DNA of 21,863 nt from Phaeoceros laevis (lineage: Eukaryota; Anthocerotophyta; Anthocerotopsida; Notothyladales). The position numbers and the translations under genes were made by a program. Below are positions 16,319 to 21,863 of the stretch, in pieces. Under the pieces are notes generated by a model, which made no database searches, was not told the origin of the DNA, and was given only the letters and a program-made list of their open reading frames with translations. Numbering within the stretch: position 1 is the first letter of the stretch; the number at the start of each line of letters is the position of its first letter. The stretch is taken from assembly GCA_049999765.1 (NCBI GenBank), contig JBNGIQ010009304.1:1-21863 (forward strand), written 5' to 3'.

Positions 16319-16986
16319 CCTCCAGTCCCCTCGCCAGTACAGAAAGCAGCTGGAGCAGCGAGAATGTCGGCTACAGCCACCTGGATGGTGCCAGAGACAG
16401 TGCCCCGCCTCTCATCAGAGAATCGAGGAAGAGAAATGCTATTGCGGCCCTAATGTTGACTCGGACGGGCGGAAGAACGAAAGTTTTTTGTTCCCGGGGC
16501 TGGGCAGGCGGTGCCTTGGAAGGTGCCACATGAAGGAGGAAGGAGAAGAAGAAAGGGATGAGTTCACGTACTTTGACACTCACGACTGTCCGTTGTTGCG
16601 TTGTGAACAAGGTTTGCTCTACTTTGGTTAGCGTTGCAGAGACTTTTAAATATTCGGCGCAAGCTCGCAACAGAGCCGTCTGGGTGGATGCTCTGCCAGG
16701 CACCTTGGATGGCGCTGCCGGGGGAGCACAAAAGGCACCTTGTTTTAGACTGGAGGGACAGCTGCGGGAGGGCCGAGCTTTACATTTTGGGACCATCCAT
16801 CAAGAGAGATGCGAGCAGGTTTTGGGGGATAATTCTTCCTCTAACAGATCGCAATGGCTGGCCAGCAAGCTGGACAAGGCAGGGGATTTACTTGCACAAC
16901 TTCAACAGCTTTTGTCGTATCTATCTCACAGAGGCTGTTGATGCCCCTTCCGATGATGGTTTCTTCTGACACAGGCTCTACTTCGT
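16319..16986. other. Divergent intergenic region of the YIP1 and PPR genes
   Basis: This stretch holds the 5' leaders and promoters of two divergent genes. Open frames on both strands show no family features. TTCTTCTGACACAG/GCT ending at 16974 is a plausible splice acceptor just upstream of the PPR start, and the frame stays open from 16975. Confidence 0.45.
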
Positions 16987-19617
16987 ATGCAGAGGAACTC
17001 AGACTTATCACACAAGTTTCGGTATGCCGGCTCTTTTAAACCAGCTGAATTCTTCGGGGACATGTCTGAGAAAAGGCAGCAGGATAAGGCGCTGGATGTC
17101 CTGTTGTGCATGGACCAGGAAGGTAGTGTTCCTTCCGTGAATGCGTATATGTGTGTGTTGAAGGAATGCACGAAAAGGAAGGCCCTGGATCAGGCTAAGG
17201 AAGTGCGTGCTCATATGGCTAGAACTGGTCTGGAGACCACCAGGTTTCTTGGTGAAAATATGGTGCGCGCCTTGGTGAAGTGTGGTGGTCTTGAGGATGC
17301 ACTCGAGCTATTTCAAAGGTTACAGAAACGGACTGTTTTTTCATGGACAGCTGTGTTATCAGGGTACATCTCATGTGGTCAATATCAGGAGGCACTGAAT
17401 TCGTATGAGCTGATGCTAGAGGAAGGTGTGCACCCGAATGCGTATACTTTTGTCACCCTACTGAAGGCTATTGCAAGCATGGAAGATTTGCAGGAGGGTA
17501 GGCGTTTTCATGCAGAGACCATGAAGTACGGTTATGGATCTGATTTGTTTGTGGGTAATTGTCTGGTCAACATGTATGGAAGGTGTGGGAGTATCATGGA
17601 TGCACAGAATGTGTTTGAACAGCTGTCCGAGCGGGATGTGGTGTCATGGAATACCATGCTTGCAGTATATGCACAACAGGGCCAAGCAGGCAAGACACTG
17701 CAGTTATTTGACCAAATGAGGGAGGAAGGCATCAGTCCTGATGATCGCACTTTTGTGAGCGTGCTACAAGCATGTTGTCTGCTTGCAGATATGGACGAAG
17801 ATGCTGTTCTGGATGGGCAGTCTATGATAGAAAAGGTTCTTGAGAAGGGAAGAGCAATACACGCTGATGCAAGGAGAAATAGCTATGATCTAGATGTCTT
17901 TGTTGGTAGCACCCTTGTCTGTATGTATGGAAAGTGTGGGAGCATTGTGGATGCACAAAATGTTTTTGATGGATTGTCCCAGCGTGATTTGGTGACCTGG
18001 AATGTGATGCTTGCGGCTTATGTCAAGCAAGAACAAGCAGAGAGCGCTTTGCACCTGTATGACCAAATGCAGCATGAGAGTGTGAATCCCGATACTCGGA
18101 CTTTTGTGAGTGCTCTCCAAGCATGTGGAATGCTGGCGGGGACTGAAGAATGTTGTGATGGGACATTCACAAAAGCAGTCTCTTTTGAGAAGGGGAAGAA
18201 AATACACAGTGATGCCCAGAGGAAAGGGTATGACTTGAATGTCTTTGTTGGCAACGCTCTCATTGGTATGTATTCAAAATGTGGAAGTATTGCGGATGCC
18301 AGGAATGTATTTGACGGGTTGTCTTCCAGGGATGTGGTTTCATGGAACACAATGCTTAAAGGATATGTTGAACATGGGCAAGTAGATGAGGCTTTGCAGC
18401 TATACAGAGAACTGCAACAAGAACCTATAAATCCAGATATGTGGACCTTTGTGAGTGCGCTCCAGGCGTGTGGCATGCGTGGAGAGAAGGACACGGACTA
18501 CATGAGTATTTGTCAATCCACCCAAGGGAAGTCCCTGGAGTTGGGAAAGGAGATTCATGCCAGTGCTCGGGAAATGGGCTACCATTCAGATATCTTTGTT
18601 GCTAGCGCGCTTGTCTGTATGTATGGCAAGTGTGGGAGCATTACGGATGCAAGAAGTGTGTTTGATGGGGTGATCGAGCCAAATGTGGTATGCTGGACTG
18701 CGATGATCAATGCCTATATCTGTCAGGACCTGGCCAACGAGGCTTTGCAGCTGTACAAAAAAATGAGGGAGGAAGGTCTCCGTCCAAATGAAACCACACT
18801 GGTATGCATCTTGCAGGCGTGTGGCAACAAAGGAAACCTGTCCTTTCTTAGACAAATCCATCACACTCTTGTCGTTGTTGGTGGGAATCTGAGCACTTTT
18901 ATAGCAAGTGCTCTCATCAGTGCATATGGCAGATGCTCGAGCATGGTGGATGCTCTTACCGTGTTTGATGGACTGAGTAAGGTTGATGTGGTATCCTGGA
19001 ATGCAGTCATTGCAAGCTATGCTCGGCAAGGTGACTGTGTTGCAAGCCTGCAATATTATGAGAAAATGCAGCAATCAGGTGTGAATCCAAATGGAGTAAC
19101 ATTTGTGTCACTTCTCTCTGCATGTAGTCATGCTGGTTTCTTGGAAAAAGGTATCAATTACTTTGAATCAATGAGCAGAGATCATCGCATAACTCCAGCG
19201 ATTGAACATTACGTGTGTATGGTCGACATTTTTGGGCGTGCTGGCTGTTTCAAAAGGGTTCAAGACCTGCTGTCAACTATGCCGGTGCAGCCAAACTTAG
19301 CCATGTGGTCTTGTCTGCTGGGTGCCTGTCAAAAGCACCACAATGTAGTACTGGGAAAACAAGCATTTGATTCTGCTGTGTCTCTCGAGCCCAAGCATCC
19401 TTCGGCATATGTTCTCATGTCAAAGATCTTCGCTGATGCCGGTCTTTGGAGCCATGCAAAGGAGGTGAATGCATCGGTACAGCAGGCTGGGGCATGGAAG
19501 AAGCCCTGTGGCCAGAGCTGGGTCGAGCATGAGCAGGACTTGCACACTTTCGTGGCCGCAGACTGCAAGCATGTACAGCAGGATCAGGTCTATGCAATGT
19601 TAGGAAGGGTGAGTTGA
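16987..19617 (+). CDS. PLS-class pentatricopeptide repeat protein with E domain, no DYW
   Basis: An uninterrupted 876-residue frame runs to TGA 19615-19617. PPR triplets repeat along the protein. The S-motif landmarks are TVFSWTAVLSGY, RDVVSWNTMLAVY, RDLVTWNVMLAAY, RDVVSWNTMLKGY, PNVVCWTAMINAY and VDVVSWNAVIASY. The matching L-type landmarks are LLKAIASMED, LQACCLLAD, LQACGMLAG, LQACGMRGE, LQACGNKGN and LLSACSHAGF. The E region runs from about residue 780 (AYVLMSKIFADAGLW, CGQSWVEHEQDLHTF) and the protein ends soon after, without a DYW deaminase. Such proteins bind single sites in organellar transcripts, usually for C-to-U editing with a DYW partner. Three successive L motifs carry extra insertions of about 10-19 residues. 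No obvious transit peptide precedes the first motif; an upstream exon could supply one. Its closest local relative is the pseudogene at 11646-12789. Confidence 0.93.
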   Translation: MQRNSDLSHKFRYAGSFKPAEFFGDMSEKRQQDKALDVLLCMDQEGSVPSVNAYMCVLKECTKRKALDQAKEVRAHMARTGLETTRFLGENMVRALVKCGGLEDALELFQRLQKRTVFSWTAVLSGYISCGQYQEALNSYELMLEEGVHPNAYTFVTLLKAIASMEDLQEGRRFHAETMKYGYGSDLFVGNCLVNMYGRCGSIMDAQNVFEQLSERDVVSWNTMLAVYAQQGQAGKTLQLFDQMREEGISPDDRTFVSVLQACCLLADMDEDAVLDGQSMIEKVLEKGRAIHADARRNSYDLDVFVGSTLVCMYGKCGSIVDAQNVFDGLSQRDLVTWNVMLAAYVKQEQAESALHLYDQMQHESVNPDTRTFVSALQACGMLAGTEECCDGTFTKAVSFEKGKKIHSDAQRKGYDLNVFVGNALIGMYSKCGSIADARNVFDGLSSRDVVSWNTMLKGYVEHGQVDEALQLYRELQQEPINPDMWTFVSALQACGMRGEKDTDYMSICQSTQGKSLELGKEIHASAREMGYHSDIFVASALVCMYGKCGSITDARSVFDGVIEPNVVCWTAMINAYICQDLANEALQLYKKMREEGLRPNETTLVCILQACGNKGNLSFLRQIHHTLVVVGGNLSTFIASALISAYGRCSSMVDALTVFDGLSKVDVVSWNAVIASYARQGDCVASLQYYEKMQQSGVNPNGVTFVSLLSACSHAGFLEKGINYFESMSRDHRITPAIEHYVCMVDIFGRAGCFKRVQDLLSTMPVQPNLAMWSCLLGACQKHHNVVLGKQAFDSAVSLEPKHPSAYVLMSKIFADAGLWSHAKEVNASVQQAGAWKKPCGQSWVEHEQDLHTFVAADCKHVQQDQVYAMLGRVS

Positions 19618-19930
19618 GGATCGTGATCTGCCCAGAATGTTCTGTGCTAAACAAGCAACCAATGGCCTTTGTTCAGTCATTAAGAGTGTCCTGGTTTTTG
19701 AAAATGCAAGCATGGGTACATATCAAAGCATCCTCGGCTGCTGTTGCTTTTAGTGAAGTACTGCTAACACAGACTTCGGGTTTCTTCCAAGAGCAGCCTG
19801 AAGGCACCACTTGGGGCATTGTGTGACGGGGTTTATAGACCAGGTTATGAGTTACGTGGGTAAAAAGCAAGGCACTGGCTCAAGGTAGGCAAGTACATGG
19901 TCACTTGGTCAAGCATGGTTTGAAAACGAC
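19618..19930. other. 3' flank of the PPR gene
   Basis: Probably 3' UTR followed by spacer. The short open frames here have no recognisable content. Confidence 0.4.
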
Positions 19931-19933
19931 CCA

Positions 19934-20545
19934 GCTCTGATACTAGTATCACAACACACCAGGGATATGGACTGAACAACAGTGGGAGCCTGGAGACCTA
20001 CATGAATGGACAACTGGTTCACCCAGAGCTGGTTAACCGGTCTATCATGCAATTAGGATCAATGGTCCTCAGAGTTGAGAACTTTTTAAGCCCAGAACTG
20101 TCCTTCACATGCTTGGCATCTCTGCCTGATTGCGATGAGAATTGTGAAATGGGATGACGAGCGTAAGTGGCCACACTTAGCTCATGAGTATGCACTGTCA
20201 TTTATGGTGGTGAGGCCCTCTGTTTGGACGTAACTTTAGGGGAGACACTCTGGTTGTAGAACCAGAAAGCAAACCCATGAGTGACCATGATAAGGTTGTG
20301 TCATGAAATAACTTCCCCAACCTGCAAGTCCTCGCCTCATGTACGGAGTAAGCTAAGCAAGCCTCGTTGATTCATCAGGGATCTGCCTAGCCTTAAACTC
20401 GTTGCATTTGAACTCAGACATGACTTTTAATATCAAATCACCTTGAAATTTATGCTCTGGACAACACTTCCCAAAGTTGTGATACATTTACGGTATCCTG
20501 TTGGCTCGTTTATAGCCGCGCGCGCTCGGGATGTTTAAATCCCGG
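19934..20545 (-). mobile_element. Possible LTR-retrotransposon relic with primer-binding-like site
   Basis: On the minus strand TAGTATCAGAGC at 19945-19934 differs at one base from TGGTATCAGAGC, the initiator-methionine tRNA primer-binding site common in plant LTR elements. About 570 bp upstream on the same strand is CTATAAAC (20515-20508), which could be an LTR promoter. No paired LTR, polypurine tract or reverse-transcriptase coding is visible, so at most a 5' LTR fragment is left. Confidence 0.3.
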
Positions 20546-20678
20546 AATACCCAAGGTTGGTTTCAAGCTCAACCTTCCCGGTTTCCGGTCACTCAAGCAG
20601 GTCACCTCAAAGCTATTTACAAAAAGGTACAAAGGCCAATTGGGCCGAGTGAAAATATATCTAAAGGACAGGCGGAAG

Positions 20679-20990
20679 GCCCAATGAACAGGCTAAAAGC
20701 GCCTAACTAACACCCATAATGCCCAATGAACAGGCTAAAAGCGCCTAACTAACACCCATAATGCTCCAGTAGCGCCTAACTAACACCCATAATGCTCCAG
20801 TCAAGAGCCATAATGCTCCAGTCAATAGCCATAATGCTCAGTCAAGAGCCATAATACTTGAGTCAAGAGCCAGTCAACAGCCATAATGCTCCAGTCAACA
20901 GCCATAATACTTGAGTCAACAGCCATAATGCTCCGGTCAATAACCATAATGCACAAGTAAAAACCATAATCCCTGGAGTCAAAAACCAAT
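20679..20990 (+). repeat. Nested tandem repeat array (42-bp and about 21-bp units)
   Basis: A 42-bp unit starting GCCCAATGAACAGG occurs at 20679 and 20721. Its second half, GCGCCTAACTAACACCCATA, occurs a third time near 20772. It then grades into units of about 21 bp built on GCCATAATGCTCCAGTCAA, repeated with small changes to about 20990. The reverse translation is a periodic IMAVD-type frame, an artefact of the 21-bp period. Confidence 0.92.
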
Positions 20991-21207
20991 TGTCCATGAG
21001 TAAATGCCACAACCAGGTAAAATTCATAATCCCCTAATCAAAGAAACACTTAGGTACCTAGTAATAGTCAATTAGCCCAGGAAACACAACGTACATGATT
21101 TCATCACGATTGATGGGAGGTGCTCAGACCTCAAAATCTGAAAGGCACATCAGTATGGAGGACAAAGATTAGGGTGTTAAAAAAACTTCTAATGAAAAAC
21201 AACTCAC

Positions 21208-21743
21208 CTGAAAATTGAAGGTAGAGTTTGAAAATTGCCCGCTTTTGCCAACTGATGCCATGAAGGATTCCACCTTCTTCGATTCTTCTCGCTTACCCTC
21301 CACCATGTGATCAACTTTAACACCAGGTTTTGCTACGTTCTGTTCTGCACACTCAAAATCTGAATAGGAGGCTTCAAAGACAATACAATACGTTCTTCAA
21401 ATTTGCTCTGCAATAAAACAAGCGAAAGTTACAGACTCTGCGTGTTGTGTTAGAACCTCAAACACAACTTGGCAACCTACTTATGAGATTTACCTTTTTT
21501 GGCTTGTCATACTTGCTCAGTAGATCTTCTAATTTTCCAGACCGATAGAATTCATCTTCATCATAATCAAAGAAATTTTTCTTGCCAAAGGCGAGTAGCA
21601 CGTTAGAGTAGTGATTTTTCACTAAAAACCAGTGTTGACTCACGACCACTCGTCATCACTGCGTAGCGGTGCCCAAAAAACCGTGAGTTACCGGTTTTGG
21701 GCTAGGGCTTACCTCTCATTGCCGGTCCGCCGCCACTTTCCAT
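21208..21743 (-). CDS. N-terminal exons of an unrecognised gene (3' partial)
   Basis: Exon 1 (21713-21743) starts ATG and reads MESGGGPAMR, ending AG/GTAAGC. Exon 2 (21494-21621) follows TTTTTAG and joins in phase 1, reading KNHYSNVLLAFGKKNFFDYD and EDEFYRSGKLEDLLSKYDKP before KK/GTAAAT (phase 0). A third coding block ends at 21208 with a strong CAG/GTGAGT donor and reads ASYSDFECAEQNVAKPGVKV, later KKVESFMASVGKSG. Its acceptor is unclear. The best-looking site (TTATTGCAG, exon from 21407) enters a frame that stops at 21333, while the open frame starts near 21375. An alternative phase-0 acceptor is at 21340. The protein is charged and probably soluble; no family is recognised. Downstream exons may lie beyond the repeat-filled stretch at lower coordinates. 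Confidence 0.5.
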
Positions 21744-21863
21744 TCGCGCCGCCACAACTTACGCGCCCAAAAACGACCTACGCACCTAAACCTACGACAA
21801 TCCCGCCACGCGGATCCCGACAGTAATGTCGGAAATTCCCGCCCACTAGCTCTCTTCCACGGC
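21744..21863. other. 5' flank of the unrecognised minus-strand gene
   Basis: GC-rich sequence containing CCCGACAGTAATGTCGGAAATTC, with a short inverted repeat (CCGACA / TGTCGG). Probably a 5' UTR or promoter. Confidence 0.35.

Noticed and set aside
16634-16969. Plus-strand open frame upstream of the PPR gene as its first exon
   Set aside because: It is in a different frame, ends in a stop before the PPR start, and no donor site that would join it cleanly was identified.
20822-21010. Minus-strand periodic open frame with IMAVD-type repeats as a repeat protein
   Set aside because: The repeat period of 21 bp, a multiple of three, explains both the openness and the periodicity; no start context or flanking coding was seen.

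Overview
This window is nuclear DNA from a land plant, most likely a fern or another seed-free vascular plant. The signs are spliced genes with introns of about 90-150 bp, PLS-class pentatricopeptide (PPR) coding sequence in many intact and broken copies, PR-5 thaumatin-like genes, a nucleus-encoded organellar ribosomal protein, microsatellites, and assembly gaps of 100 N and 10 N. The fern assignment rests on the style of the PPR proteins and is inference.

Layout. 1-1199 (+): 3' part of a TH2-like TenA/HAD thiamin monophosphate phosphatase gene, here the HAD phosphatase domain in three exons. 1630-4480: gene-poor, with tandem repeats, three perfect hairpins, an inverted pair of a dispersed repeat and a broken PPR fragment. 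4727-8713: two small thaumatin-like protein genes in convergent (tail-to-tail) orientation, each with a signal-peptide exon and one phase-1 intron of about 120 bp. Between them lie a tiny retroposon-like insertion, a minus-strand PPR pseudogene, a two-exon gene for organellar ribosomal protein uS11 and one more PPR relic. 8714-13820: a pseudogene field with two diverged copies of one PPR segment (9555-9832 and 11910-12178), a TPR-like open frame, a possible CHAT-domain C-terminus and two assembly gaps. 13824-14159 (-): a small secreted cysteine-rich protein. 15257-16318 (-): a complete three-exon YIP1/YIPF5-type Golgi membrane protein gene. 16987-19617 (+): an intact 876-residue PLS-E PPR gene. 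19618-21207: 3' flank with a possible LTR-element relic and a nested tandem-repeat array. 21208-21743 (-): first exons of an unrecognised gene running off towards lower coordinates.

The genes do not form a pathway. They are independent plant housekeeping and defence genes set in a region where PPR sequence has been duplicated and destroyed repeatedly. The one intact PPR gene (16987-19617) is clearly related to the pseudogene at 11646-12789, which suggests local duplication. Exon joins were worked out by hand from splice dinucleotides, reading phase and protein continuity; no alignment or database search was run.
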